Shown: one piece after another, positions 1-7,564 of the stretch
Numbering within the stretch: position 1 is the first letter of the stretch
How the letters are laid out: each line of letters opens with the position of its first letter
Assembly: GCF_019511375.1 (NCBI RefSeq)
Contig: NZ_JAEUAO010000004.1
Location: 248,001 to 312,000, forward strand
Source: Rhizobium herbae
GTDB lineage: Bacteria; Pseudomonadota; Alphaproteobacteria; Rhizobiales; Rhizobiaceae
Direction of reading: 5' to 3'
Length of the DNA stretch: 64,000 nt
The notes under the pieces: model-generated
Told to the model about the DNA's origin: nothing
What the model saw: the letters and a program-made list of their open reading frames with translations, nothing else
The model's database searches: none
Position numbers and translations under genes: made by a program

Positions 1-1
1 G

Positions 2-88
2 CCGAAATTCCGCAAGGTCATGCCGGTGGAATACCGGCGTGCGCTGGAGGAGATGGAGCGCATGCGGATGGGCATTGCGGCGGAGTAA
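2..88 (+). CDS. gltB: Glutamate synthase (NADPH) large subunit, C-terminal end only
   Basis: Only the last 28 codons are inside the window, ending PKFRKVMPVEYRRALEEM and a short tail before TAA at 86-88. The tail matches what I know of the GltB C-terminus, and gltD follows 180 bases downstream on the same strand, the usual gltBD order. GltB carries the glutaminase and FMN/3Fe-4S synthase parts that make glutamate from 2-oxoglutarate and glutamine. The assignment rests on this short tail and on the neighbour. Confidence 0.8.
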   Translation, partial: PKFRKVMPVEYRRALEEMERMRMGIAAE

Positions 89-179
89 TGCCGCGCGGCG
101 CTGCCATTCATCGGGTGATTTCGGCGGGTGTCGCGGTCGCTGTTCCGGCGATCGGTTCATGGCGAACGGCGAGATCGAT

Positions 180-253
180 ATGGAATTCATTGTGCTGGGG
201 CGCTGATCGGCTTCGCCTTCTGGTACTGGGGTCCCGCGTGGCCTCCTCTATGA
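180..253 (+). pseudogene. Possible small membrane peptide between gltB and gltD, frame broken by one base
   Basis: ATG at 180 reads MEFIVLGR and stops at 204-206. If one extra G is assumed in the G-run at 197-200, the reading continues as MEFIVLGALIGFAFWYWGP and ends at TGA 251-253, giving a 24-residue peptide with one hydrophobic segment. Either a tiny gene has lost a base, the sequence has a homopolymer error, or this is chance. An overlapping 56-codon frame (88-258) begins at a TAATG junction with gltB but its translation looks like no protein I know. Confidence 0.25.
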
Positions 254-268
254 TATAAGGGACGAAAC

Positions 269-1723
269 ATGGGTAAGGTTACAGGTTTCATGGAAATCGA
301 CCGGCAGCTGGCGAAGTATCAGCCGGCATCGGACCGCATTCGGCATTTCCGCGAATTCACAATCCCGATGTCGGACCCGGAAGTGCAGAAACAGGCCGCG
401 CGCTGCATGGACTGTGGCATCCCCTATTGCCACGGTCCGACCGGTTGCCCGGTGCACAACCAGATCCCCGACTGGAACGATCTCGTCTACAACGGCAACT
501 GGGACGAGGCGATCCGCAACCTGCACTCGACAAACAATTTTCCGGAGTTCACCGGCCGCATCTGCCCCGCTCCCTGCGAGGAAGCCTGCACGCTGAACCT
601 CGAGGACGCGCCGGTGGCGATCAAGACCGTCGAGCAGGCGATCGCTGACAAGGCCTATGAAATGGGCTATATCGTGCCGCAACCGGCCGTCGTGAAGACC
701 GGCAAGAAGGTGGCGATCATCGGCTCGGGCCCGGCCGGCATGGCAGCCGCGCAGCAGCTCGCCCGCGCCGGCCACGAGGTCCATGTGTTCGAGCGCGAGA
801 GCAAGCCGGGCGGCCTGCTGCGCTACGGCATTCCCGACTTCAAGATGGAGAAGAACTTCATCGACCGCCGCGTCGACCAGATGCGCGGCGAGGGGGTCAC
901 CTTCCATTGCGGCGTCAATGTCGGTGTCGATCGCACCGTCGAAAGCCTGATGGCCGACCATGATGCCGTGCTCTATTGCGGCGGTTCGGAAACGCCGCGC
1001 GATGCCGGCATTCCGGGCGTCGATCTCGCCGGCGTGCATGACGCGATGCCCTATCTTGTCCAGCAGAATCGCCGCGTCGGCCGCGAGAATATCGACAGCG
1101 TCGGCTGGCCGTCGGACCCGATCCTTGCCGGCGGCAAGCATGTGGTGGTCGTCGGCGGCGGCGATACCGCATCCGACTGCGTCGGCACCGCTTTTCGCCA
1201 GGGCGCCGTCAAGGTGACCCAGCTCGATATCCGCCCGATGCCGCCGGAAAAGGAAGACAAGCTTGCCGTCTGGCCGTTCTGGGCAACGAAGATGCGCACC
1301 TCGTCCTCGCAGGCCGAAGGCGCCGTGCGCGAGTTCCAGGTGGCGACGCTCGAATTCGTCGGCGAAGACGGCATGCTGACGGGCGTCAAATGCTGCCAGG
1401 TCGACGAGCGCCGCAAGCCGATCGCCGGCACGGAATTCGTCATCAAGGCCGATCTCGCCTTCATCGCAATCGGCTTCAGCGGCCCGTTCACCGACAGCGT
1501 GCTGAAGGATCTCGGCGACAAGCTGAAGATCAACACCGACCGCCGCGGCTCGACCAATGTCGTTGCCAACGACAAGGACTACCGTACCTCGGTCGACAAG
1601 CTCTGGGTGGCCGGCGATGTGCGCCGCGGCCAGTCGCTGGTCGTCTGGGCGATCCGCGAAGGCCGCCAAGCGGCCCGCGCCATCGACGAGGCGCTGATGG
1701 GGTCGACGGTGCTGCCGCGCTGA
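269..1723 (+). CDS. gltD: Glutamate synthase (NADPH) small subunit
   Basis: 484 residues, the normal length of GltD. It takes electrons from NADPH through FAD and iron-sulfur clusters to the large subunit for glutamate synthesis from glutamine and 2-oxoglutarate. The N-terminal domain has cysteine clusters for two 4Fe-4S centres (C46, C49, C54, C60 and C99, C103, C107). An FAD-binding motif IIGSGPAGMAAA lies near residue 150 and a second nucleotide-binding motif VVVVGGGDTASD near 295. The ATG at 269 follows an AAGGGACG ribosome-binding site. It lies directly downstream of gltB and probably shares its transcript. Confidence 0.97.
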   Translation: MGKVTGFMEIDRQLAKYQPASDRIRHFREFTIPMSDPEVQKQAARCMDCGIPYCHGPTGCPVHNQIPDWNDLVYNGNWDEAIRNLHSTNNFPEFTGRICPAPCEEACTLNLEDAPVAIKTVEQAIADKAYEMGYIVPQPAVVKTGKKVAIIGSGPAGMAAAQQLARAGHEVHVFERESKPGGLLRYGIPDFKMEKNFIDRRVDQMRGEGVTFHCGVNVGVDRTVESLMADHDAVLYCGGSETPRDAGIPGVDLAGVHDAMPYLVQQNRRVGRENIDSVGWPSDPILAGGKHVVVVGGGDTASDCVGTAFRQGAVKVTQLDIRPMPPEKEDKLAVWPFWATKMRTSSSQAEGAVREFQVATLEFVGEDGMLTGVKCCQVDERRKPIAGTEFVIKADLAFIAIGFSGPFTDSVLKDLGDKLKINTDRRGSTNVVANDKDYRTSVDKLWVAGDVRRGQSLVVWAIREGRQAARAIDEALMGSTVLPR

Positions 1724-1762
1724 TAAGCGGCTTTCCGGCAATGCCATGCGCCGGCTAAAAGA

Positions 1763-1817
1763 ACGAGAACTGCCGCAAAACCGGGTTTGTTCGTCCGGTT
1801 TGCGGCAGGCTTCTCGT
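1763..1817. terminator. Large inverted repeat after gltD
   Basis: Two nested arms pair: ACGAGAA (1763-1769) with TTCTCGT (1811-1817), and CTGCCGC followed by an AAACCGG block with CCGGTTTGCGGCAG (1795-1808), leaving a loop of about 10 bases. It sits between the convergent ends of gltD and the Rid gene. There is no good T tract, so it may be a transcript-end stabiliser rather than a classical terminator. Confidence 0.55.
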
Positions 1818-1861
1818 CAATTCCGGAAGTCTGCGGCTTCCCCCAAAAAACGTTAACAGCG

Positions 1862-2260
1862 TCATGATTTCGAAGGAATACGGGCGATGACCTTGATCTC
1901 GAAATCGAATCCCGCGAGCCAGTTTACGCCGACAGCCGTCCAGTTCGGGTAGGGCGGCCGTTCGAAAATCGACTGCTTGACGGCCATGATCGCCCCGAAT
2001 TGATTTTCGGGGTCGGTGTGGAAGGTGGTTACGTCCACCAGATCGTCGAACGTGCAGCCTGCCGCGTTCAGCGTCGCCTTGAGGTTGTCGAAAGCCAGTT
2101 TCACCTGCTGTTCGAAATCCGGTTCAGGTGTTCCGTCGGCGCGACTGCCGACCTGCCCGGAAACGAACAGCAGGTCACCGGAACGGATTGCCGCCGAATA
2201 GCCATGCGCCTCGTAGAGAGCGTGCCGGTTGGCGGGGAAGACTGCCTGTCGTTCAATCAT
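1862..2260 (-). CDS. Rid (YjgF/YER057c/UK114) family protein
   Basis: 132 residues, one Rid domain throughout, with the family signature LFVSGQVG near residue 31 and a V-D-V-T-T-F stretch near residue 77. RidA enzymes hydrolyse reactive enamine/imine intermediates from PLP enzymes. Here the region that normally carries the catalytic arginine (EVARLP in RidA) reads GVNWLAG, so the arginine seems to be replaced by tryptophan; this points to a Rid subfamily other than archetypal RidA, with unknown substrate. The gene is divergent from a TetR regulator and separated from it by three operator-like palindromes, so it is probably that regulator's target. Confidence 0.85.
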   Translation of the reverse strand: MIERQAVFPANRHALYEAHGYSAAIRSGDLLFVSGQVGSRADGTPEPDFEQQVKLAFDNLKATLNAAGCTFDDLVDVTTFHTDPENQFGAIMAVKQSIFERPPYPNWTAVGVNWLAGFDFEIKVIARIPSKS

Positions 2261-2327
2261 GTCTGATCCTTCCTTTGTGGGGGAGCGCCAGCCTGCGGGC
2301 TGCCCTTCACACGCGGCTCCCTTTGAT

Positions 2328-2389
2328 ATACGGTGCGTATGCAGATACTGATATACGACCCGTATGTCAAATTAATATACGATGCGTAT
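2328..2389. promoter_or_regulatory. Three tandem TetR-type operator palindromes (ATACG-N3-CGTAT)
   Basis: Three copies of the dyad ATACGnnnCGTAT lie at 2328-2340, 2353-2365 and 2377-2389, centres 24-25 bp apart. They fill the gap between the divergent Rid gene (start 2260) and the TetR gene (start 2405). The arms are identical in all three and only the 3-bp centre varies. This is what a binding site array for the adjacent TetR repressor would look like; binding itself is inference. Confidence 0.75.
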
Positions 2390-2404
2390 GTGGAATTATC
2401 GAAA

Positions 2405-3046
2405 ATGGCGAACAAGCGCGCCGAAACGATGGAGCAGAACCGGGCAAAGTTGATTGCCGCGGGTCGCAAGGCATTTGCCGAAAAAGGATATTCCGCTGCG
2501 TCGATGGATGAACTGACCGCCGATGCCGGACTGACGCGCGGCGCGCTCTATCACAACTTCGGGGACAAACGCGGGCTTCTGGCGGCGGTCGTCGACCAGA
2601 TCGATTCGGAAATGGCATCGCGCGCGCAGGAAATTGGAGCTCGCGCGGGAGATGATTGGCAGCGCCTGCTTTCGGAAGGGGTGGCCTATATCGAGATGGC
2701 GCTTGATCCGGAAGTCCAGCGTATCGTTCTGCTCGACGGACCCGCCGTGCTGGGCGATCCGTCTCAATGGCCCAGTCAGAACAGCTGCCTGCAGGTCACC
2801 AAGCGGGCCGTGGAGCGACTGATTGCGCAGGGGGTGGTCAAGCCGGTCGATGCCGAAGCGGCAGCCCGGCTCCTGAGTGGCGCGGCGCTGAACGCGGCAT
2901 TATGGATCGCTGCCAGCGAAAACCCGCAGGACGTGTTGCCGAAGGCCGTCGAGGCATTCCGCGTCCTCGCCTCGGGATTTTCCGTCAAATCCGGGGATGC
3001 TGCGGGGCAGACCGCAGACCCGTTGCCTCTCGCTAATGCCGGATGA
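2405..3046 (+). CDS. TetR/AcrR family transcriptional regulator
   Basis: 213 residues. An N-terminal TetR helix-turn-helix covers about residues 12-58 (SMDELTADAGLTRGALYHNF), followed by an all-helical ligand domain. I chose ATG 2405: the upstream in-frame GTG at 2333 lies inside the first operator palindrome and would put operators inside the coding region. Likely represses itself and the divergent Rid gene through the three palindromes. Its last codons and stop fall inside a segment that duplicates the 3' end of the SGNH gene 0.7 kb away, so the C-terminus was probably set by a recombination event. The ligand is unknown. Confidence 0.88.
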   Translation: MANKRAETMEQNRAKLIAAGRKAFAEKGYSAASMDELTADAGLTRGALYHNFGDKRGLLAAVVDQIDSEMASRAQEIGARAGDDWQRLLSEGVAYIEMALDPEVQRIVLLDGPAVLGDPSQWPSQNSCLQVTKRAVERLIAQGVVKPVDAEAAARLLSGAALNAALWIAASENPQDVLPKAVEAFRVLASGFSVKSGDAAGQTADPLPLANAG

Positions 3047-3092
3047 CCGGGTTGCTGACGGGCTTTGCCAGGCGGAATTCGTCGAGGCGCCA
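3033..3092 (-). pseudogene. Fossil duplicate of the 3' end of the SGNH gene
   Basis: On the minus strand 3092-3033 reads LDEFRLAKPVSNPVIRH then a stop. This matches the C-terminus of the protein encoded at 3774-5003 (DDFRLAKPQTVISNPVIRN) except for an in-frame loss of three codons. In DNA, 3039-3089 aligns with 3780-3839 with about 6 mismatches and one 9-base gap, by eye. There is no start codon or upstream domain. The two copies are in the same orientation and flank the mazEF pair. Confidence 0.8.
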
Positions 3093-3131
3093 CCGGAGGG
3101 TGTCGCATGGTCACGTTGGCAACGGCAACGA

Positions 3132-3455
3132 TCAGGCGAAGCCAAAGAACAGGGCTAGGGACCGATTGACGGCGATCATTGTTTCGTCGTCGATCCGGCC
3201 GAACGCCTCTCCCAGCCTGTCGCGCTTTACGGTCATGACCTTGTCAATCATGATCTGTGATGCCTTGCGAAGCCCGTTTCCGGGAGTCGGATATGTGATC
3301 ACCCGGATCAAGGGCGCATCGACCAGCGTGCTGGAAATCAAAAGGACCGTGACTGTAGCGGTGCGATCGAATTGATCTGACTGAATAACCAGGGCGGGAC
3401 GCGGCTTACCGAAATCGCCGGGCATCGCAACCGTCACAAGGTCGCCCCGCCTCAT
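3132..3455 (-). CDS. mazF: MazF/PemK-type toxin of a type II toxin-antitoxin pair
   Basis: 107 residues. The opening MRRGDLVTVAMPGDFGKPRPALVIQSD is the PemK/MazF start: a G-D-hydrophobic strand followed by the K-P-R-P-A-L-V-I-Q segment, then a VLLISSTL strand. MazF proteins are mRNA interferases that cut single-stranded RNA at short motifs and stop growth when the antitoxin is lost. Its ATG overlaps the stop of the upstream antitoxin gene by 4 bases, so the two are co-translated. The pair is flanked by directly repeated 3' ends of an SGNH gene, suggesting recent insertion. Confidence 0.88.
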   Translation of the reverse strand: MRRGDLVTVAMPGDFGKPRPALVIQSDQFDRTATVTVLLISSTLVDAPLIRVITYPTPGNGLRKASQIMIDKVMTVKRDRLGEAFGRIDDETMIAVNRSLALFFGFA

Positions 3456-3673
3456 GCGCTGTCGCTATCCAGTTCGGCAAGGGCTGCGTCCATGAAGTCC
3501 CGCAGGTCTTGATCGAGCACGTCGGCCTTCGCCACCAATAGCGATTGACGGCGGCATTCCTCCGCGAATCCTGGTCGCCGCGTGTCGGGAACCCATATCT
3601 GCAAAGGCCGCAGTCCTGCTGCGCGGAGACTCTCCCGGCGCTTTTGGACCCGCTGATTGACAGGCGTCGGCAT
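3452..3673 (-). CDS. MazE-type antitoxin (DUF3018-like)
   Basis: 73 residues, rich in Arg and Glu. The N-terminal VNQRVQKRRESLRAAGLRPL and IWVPDTRRPGF stretches fit the DUF3018/MazE-like antitoxins that accompany PemK-type toxins in proteobacteria; the C-terminus is acidic (ALAELDSDSA), as expected for a toxin-wrapping tail. It is the first gene of the pair and overlaps the toxin gene by ATGA. A perfect 12-bp palindrome 23 bases upstream of the start is a plausible autoregulatory operator. Confidence 0.82.
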   Translation of the reverse strand: MPTPVNQRVQKRRESLRAAGLRPLQIWVPDTRRPGFAEECRRQSLLVAKADVLDQDLRDFMDAALAELDSDSA

Positions 3674-3695
3674 GGCTCGAAGTCCTCCGATTCCT

Positions 3696-3707
3696 GTTAC
3701 ATGTAAC
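3696..3707. promoter_or_regulatory. Palindrome GTTACATGTAAC upstream of the antitoxin gene
   Basis: Perfect 12-bp palindrome, extended imperfectly by TTCC and GGAA on either side, located 23-34 bases upstream of the antitoxin start on the minus strand. Type II antitoxins usually repress their own promoter through such dyads. Confidence 0.6.
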
Positions 3708-3773
3708 GGAAACCGACGCCGTCGTCAAGTCAACGACGCCTGCTGCGAGGTTCGCACGCCACGTTGCCTTCGT

Positions 3774-5003
3774 TCAATTCCGGATCACTGGGTTGCTGAT
3801 CACCGTCTGCGGCTTTGCCAGGCGGAAGTCGTCGACGCGTCCGATCGGAGCATCGGCGACCTCGCCTTTTTCGACGAGGCGGTCGCGTGGGCTTTTGCCG
3901 TTGCTGGTGAGCGCCGTCGCGCCGTCGAGAAGGCTCGCGCCGCCGTCCAGATTGGGGTCGTCGAGGCTGATCGGTTGGGTCTGGATGATATCTTCGTTGG
4001 CGGTCGGAGCAGCGACGACGAGGTCTTTGAGGCCGGCGGCGCCCGGAACGTCCAGCGTCGAGGCGGCGGCATCGCCGAGCAGCTTGCGGATGTCCTTCTC
4101 GACGTAAAAGGCGAGCTTGCGCTTGCCGGCCTTGGTCAGGTTGATGCCGTCCGAGCCGCGCAGGCGGACCTGCTGGCCGTTGATGTCAGAGCCGGTCATG
4201 ACGAATTTGCCGCCCTCGTCAACGAAGCCGTCCCATATGTCGATGAAGGTGCCGCCGACCTTTTCCGTTTCCGTGCGGAAGATGCCGTTCAACGTAACCA
4301 TGTCGGCGGTCATCGCGGTGGACTGGAAGGGCGGCATGCCGACCCAGAGCAGGGGGATATTCCCGTTGCGGGCAAGCGCCGCAAAGGCGCTGGTGCGGCG
4401 GGTATATTCGGCAAGCCAGCGATCCGTGCGGAATTTTTCCTTTTCCCCATCGATCGACATTTGCTGGCGTTCGTTGGCACCGAGGCTGACGATGACGATC
4501 GACGGTTTTATCTCGGCGACATAGGCCGGCAGGCTTTCCGGCCAGTTGAAATAATCTTCGCGCACCAGGCCGGAGGAGCCGTTGGCGCGGGTTTCGATGA
4601 CAATGCCGGGGGTTGTTTCAAATGCGGTCTTCAGCCCGTCGCCGAGGCTGCCAGCCATGAAGTCGCCGACGACCAGCACCTTCTTGGCATTGTCCAGTTT
4701 TTCCACCACGACGGGGGCGGGCTCGACCGGTGCGGGCTTGGCCTTCTGCTTTACCTTTCGCGGCCGCTGCCGCTGTTGCTGCGGCTGCCGCTGCCGGGGC
4801 TCGTAGATCGGAACGTCTTCATAGACCGGCGGCGGCCGCCGCCGGCCGAAGCCGAACAGCATGTCGAGGATCGACCGGCGCTCCTGGGCGCCGGCCTGTC
4901 GTGGCGGTTCGATCACGAATGCCGTGACGCCGACCGCAACGACGATCAGGCTATTGAGCAGCCACTTCATGCCGCGTCTGAATGCCATCGTCTTCGTGCT
5001 CAT
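3774..5003 (-). CDS. SGNH/GDSL-hydrolase-like protein (DUF459), exported or membrane anchored
   Basis: 409 residues. A basic start and a hydrophobic segment (about residues 14-31) form a signal anchor, followed by a Pro/Gln/Arg-rich linker to about residue 100, then a DUF459 SGNH domain. Block I reads VGDFMAGSL where GDS(L) is expected, block III is SLGANE, and block V reads SDGINLTKAG where DGIH is expected. The serine and histidine of the canonical triad therefore seem to be replaced by Phe and Asn, so classical esterase activity is doubtful. DUF459 proteins act in the periplasm. Its 3' end is duplicated at 3033-3092. Confidence 0.82.
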   Translation of the reverse strand: MSTKTMAFRRGMKWLLNSLIVVAVGVTAFVIEPPRQAGAQERRSILDMLFGFGRRRPPPVYEDVPIYEPRQRQPQQQRQRPRKVKQKAKPAPVEPAPVVVEKLDNAKKVLVVGDFMAGSLGDGLKTAFETTPGIVIETRANGSSGLVREDYFNWPESLPAYVAEIKPSIVIVSLGANERQQMSIDGEKEKFRTDRWLAEYTRRTSAFAALARNGNIPLLWVGMPPFQSTAMTADMVTLNGIFRTETEKVGGTFIDIWDGFVDEGGKFVMTGSDINGQQVRLRGSDGINLTKAGKRKLAFYVEKDIRKLLGDAAASTLDVPGAAGLKDLVVAAPTANEDIIQTQPISLDDPNLDGGASLLDGATALTSNGKSPRDRLVEKGEVADAPIGRVDDFRLAKPQTVISNPVIRN

Positions 5004-5103
5004 GAACCGTACCGGGCGTCTTTCGCGCTAAAGCCAATGCGCATCGGCTCCCTTTAGGACCTTATCCGTCGATCGTGGCGCAGGAATGCGCCGCAATTGA
5101 GGG

Positions 5104-6324
5104 CTAGTTGCGCAGAGCCTTTAACAGATGCTGCGTCGGTTCGCCGTCCGGTGCGAGGCCGTTGCGGCTCTGGAAGGCCTGAATGGCGGCCTTGGAGCCG
5201 GAGCCGAAATTGCCGTCGACTTCGCCGTCATAATAGCCGAGCTGCTTCAGCCGCGACTGAAGCTCGAACTTCTGCTTGATGTCGAGCGAGCCGTCCGGAC
5301 GGCTCCAGGCCTGCTGCATGCCGCCATAGCCGGCGATTTCGTCGGCAAGCAGGCCAACGCCGAGCGCATAGGAATCGGAGGCGTTATAGCGCTTGATGAC
5401 AAAGAAGTTCTTGGTCATCAGGAACCCCGGGCTGCCGGCGCCGCCGGGCATTTTCAGCTCCGCGCGCTGGTCGCCGTTGCGGAAGCCCTTGCCGTTCGGG
5501 CGGGTAAAGCCGAGGGCGGCCCACTGTGCCAGCGTCTTCGTCTGGCCGGCATACTGGCTGCCGTCGCGGGGCGGGGCCACTTCATAGCCCCAGGTCTGGC
5601 CGGGCTGCCAGCCATTCTTCTTCAACAGATTGGCAGCGGTTGCCAGCGCATCCGGCACGGAGTTCCAGATGTCCTTGTGGCCATTGCCATCGGCGTCGAT
5701 GGCGTAGAGCAGATAGCTGGTCGGAATGAACTGCGTGTGGCCCATGGCGCCGGCCCAGGAGCCGTTCAGGTCGCGCGGGCCGACATCGCCGTTCTGCAGG
5801 ATCTTCAGGGCAGCGATCAGCTGCGTCTTGGCGTATTTGGCCCGTTTCGGATCGGCATAGGCAAGCGTGGCCAAAGCGCGCGGGACATAGTGAAGCCGCT
5901 CGTCCTTTGCCAGGACCGCGCCATAGTTGGATTCCATCGACCAGATCGCCAGAAGAATGTTCCTGTCGATGCCGAAGTGGCGCTCGAGGGCAGCGAGGGT
6001 CCGGCCATGCTTGACCGCCATTTCCTGCCCGATCTTGCGCGTATAGGGGTTTACGCGGCTATCGATATATTCCCAGATCTTGTGCTTGAATTCGGGCTGG
6101 TAGCGTGCTTTCTCAAGCACGTCCGGATCGGGCGTCTTGATACCGGCGAAGGCTTGTCGATAGGTGGCCTTGCTGATCCCGCTCTTTGCCGCGGTGGCAT
6201 AGAAGCTGTTGATCCAGGTCTCGAAACCGGCATCCGCCCGGGCGGGGGACGAGGCAAACAAGGCTGTGGCTGTGATGAACGCGGCTGCGGCACGGCAAAG
6301 GAGATCTTTTCGGGTCTTTGTCAT
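5104..6324 (-). CDS. Periplasmic lytic murein transglycosylase (MltB/SLT type) with C-terminal peptidoglycan-binding domain
   Basis: 406 residues. Signal peptide to about residue 30 (cleavage after SSPARA). The transglycosylase domain (about residues 32-330) has the catalytic glutamate in IWSMESNYG and the family motifs GAMGHTQFIPTSY and DIWNSVPDALAT. The last 60 residues are a PG_binding_1 domain (LQSRLKQLGYYDGEVDGNFG...AIQAFQ). It cleaves the MurNAc-GlcNAc bond, forming 1,6-anhydro-MurNAc, during wall turnover. It has no lipobox, so it should be soluble in the periplasm. It runs toward the SGNH gene on the same strand with about 100 bases between. Confidence 0.93.
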   Translation of the reverse strand: MTKTRKDLLCRAAAAFITATALFASSPARADAGFETWINSFYATAAKSGISKATYRQAFAGIKTPDPDVLEKARYQPEFKHKIWEYIDSRVNPYTRKIGQEMAVKHGRTLAALERHFGIDRNILLAIWSMESNYGAVLAKDERLHYVPRALATLAYADPKRAKYAKTQLIAALKILQNGDVGPRDLNGSWAGAMGHTQFIPTSYLLYAIDADGNGHKDIWNSVPDALATAANLLKKNGWQPGQTWGYEVAPPRDGSQYAGQTKTLAQWAALGFTRPNGKGFRNGDQRAELKMPGGAGSPGFLMTKNFFVIKRYNASDSYALGVGLLADEIAGYGGMQQAWSRPDGSLDIKQKFELQSRLKQLGYYDGEVDGNFGSGSKAAIQAFQSRNGLAPDGEPTQHLLKALRN

Positions 6325-6624
6325 CAGCTGTCGTTTCCGTTGCTCGGCGCGCTGCCAGGCACCATGAGTCTGAAGCGCGCAAATTTACAGTATTAGAGCC
6401 AAGCTTCACGCATAGGTTACATGCATGTGGTTCCATTTTCGGGCCGTTCAGCCAAAATGCAACCGCCAGAGTGGGAAGCTTACGAAAATGAAGTCAACAA
6501 ATTCTTTACCATGAATGGGTGGAACCGTCTTGCTTCGCAAAAAAATAGCAATTTGCCATTTAATCCCTATTCATACCAATTTACCCCGTTTTAAATCGCA
6601 CTGTTCGTGATTCTGGAGATGTCA
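6325..6624. promoter_or_regulatory. Divergent intergenic region between the transglycosylase gene and galU
   Basis: About 300 bases without a gene, AT-rich compared with the flanks. It holds a perfect 10-bp palindrome ACATGCATGT at 6419-6428 and a run of A/T-rich sequence at 6538-6600 just before galU, where its promoter should lie. I see no further open frame or terminator. Confidence 0.4.
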
Positions 6625-7512
6625 ATGACTGACAAGCGCAAGGTTCGTAAGGCCGTATTCCCCGTGGCGGGGCTTGGGACGAGATTTCTCCCGGCAACAA
6701 AGGCCGTGCCGAAGGAAATGCTGACGGTCGTCGACAAGCCCATCATTCAGTATGTCGTCGACGAGGCGCTGGAGGCAGGCATCGAACATTTCGTTTTCGT
6801 CACCGGCCGCAACAAGCACGTGATCGAGGACTATTTCGACATTCATTTCGAGCTCGAGCAGACGTTGCGCGAGCGCAGCAAGAAGGCCGAGATGACGCTT
6901 CTGGCGCAGCAACTGCCCAAGGCGGGCTCGGTGAGCTTCACGCGCCAGCAGGAGCCGCTGGGGCTTGGTCACGCCGTCTGGTGCGCCCGCGAGATCGTCG
7001 GCAACGAACCCTTCGCGCTGCTTTTGCCCGACATGATCATGCGCGGCGAGCCGGGTTGCATGAAGGGAATGATGGATCTCTATTCTCAGAGCGGCGGTAA
7101 CATCATAGCGGTGGAGGAGTGCGAACCCGACCAGGCGCACAAATACGGCATTGTCGGCGTTGGCGAAAAGATCGGCGACGGCTTCCGCATCACCGGCATG
7201 GTCGAAAAACCGGCCAAGGGAACGGCACCGTCCAACTTCTTCATCAACGGCCGCTATATCCTGCAGCCGGAAATCTTCTCTATCCTGGAAAACCAGGAGC
7301 GTGGCGCCGGCAATGAGATCCAGCTCACGGACGGCATGCTCAAGCTGCTTCGGTCCCAGGATTTCGCCGGCTACGTGTTCCGCGGCAACACCTATGACTG
7401 TGGCGCCAAGGACGGTTTCATCCTTGCCAACGTTGCCTTCGCCCTCGAGCGCGCCGATATCCGCCCGGCCGTCGAAGCCCAGTTCAAGGCGCTGGTTTCG
7501 AAGCTGCAGTAA
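6625..7512 (+). CDS. galU: UTP--glucose-1-phosphate uridylyltransferase
   Basis: 295 residues. The nucleotidyltransferase signature [18 protein letters not shown] lies near the N-terminus, followed by a [14 protein letters not shown] segment. The enzyme makes UDP-glucose from UTP and glucose-1-phosphate, the precursor for exopolysaccharide, cyclic glucans and LPS in rhizobia (ExoN/GalU family). I chose ATG 6625 because GGAG at 6615-6618 sits 6 bases before it; an in-frame GTG at 6607 and ATG at 6619 are worse placed. A hairpin follows the stop. Confidence 0.95.
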   Translation: MTDKRKVRKAVFPVAGLGTRFLPATKAVPKEMLTVVDKPIIQYVVDEALEAGIEHFVFVTGRNKHVIEDYFDIHFELEQTLRERSKKAEMTLLAQQLPKAGSVSFTRQQEPLGLGHAVWCAREIVGNEPFALLLPDMIMRGEPGCMKGMMDLYSQSGGNIIAVEECEPDQAHKYGIVGVGEKIGDGFRITGMVEKPAKGTAPSNFFINGRYILQPEIFSILENQERGAGNEIQLTDGMLKLLRSQDFAGYVFRGNTYDCGAKDGFILANVAFALERADIRPAVEAQFKALVSKLQ

Positions 7513-7532
7513 CCCGCCGGACATGCATGGAA

Positions 7533-7559
7533 CCCCCGTATGCCGCGCAGGCGGGGGGC
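7533..7559. terminator. Hairpin between the convergent galU and beta-barrel genes
   Basis: CCCCCG (7533-7538) pairs with CGGGGG (7552-7557) around a 13-base loop. It lies 20 bases after the galU stop and just past the end of the oppositely oriented gene, so it may serve both. The T-rich stretch is weak. Confidence 0.5.
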
Positions 7560-7564
7560 TGTTG

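Noticed and set aside
248-1747. 499-codon open frame on the minus strand opposite gltD
   Set aside because: Shadow of a GC-rich gene; gltD on the plus strand has full family motifs.
2333-2404. Longer TetR protein starting at GTG 2333
   Set aside because: The extension is encoded by the operator palindromes and is not TetR-like.
3132-3673. Toxin-antitoxin pair as part of a larger genomic island
   Set aside because: No integrase, tRNA target or additional cargo; the repeat-bounded unit is only about 0.7 kb.
6607-6624. Upstream GTG and ATG as galU starts
   Set aside because: GGAG is ideally spaced for ATG 6625 and the extra residues are not conserved in the family.
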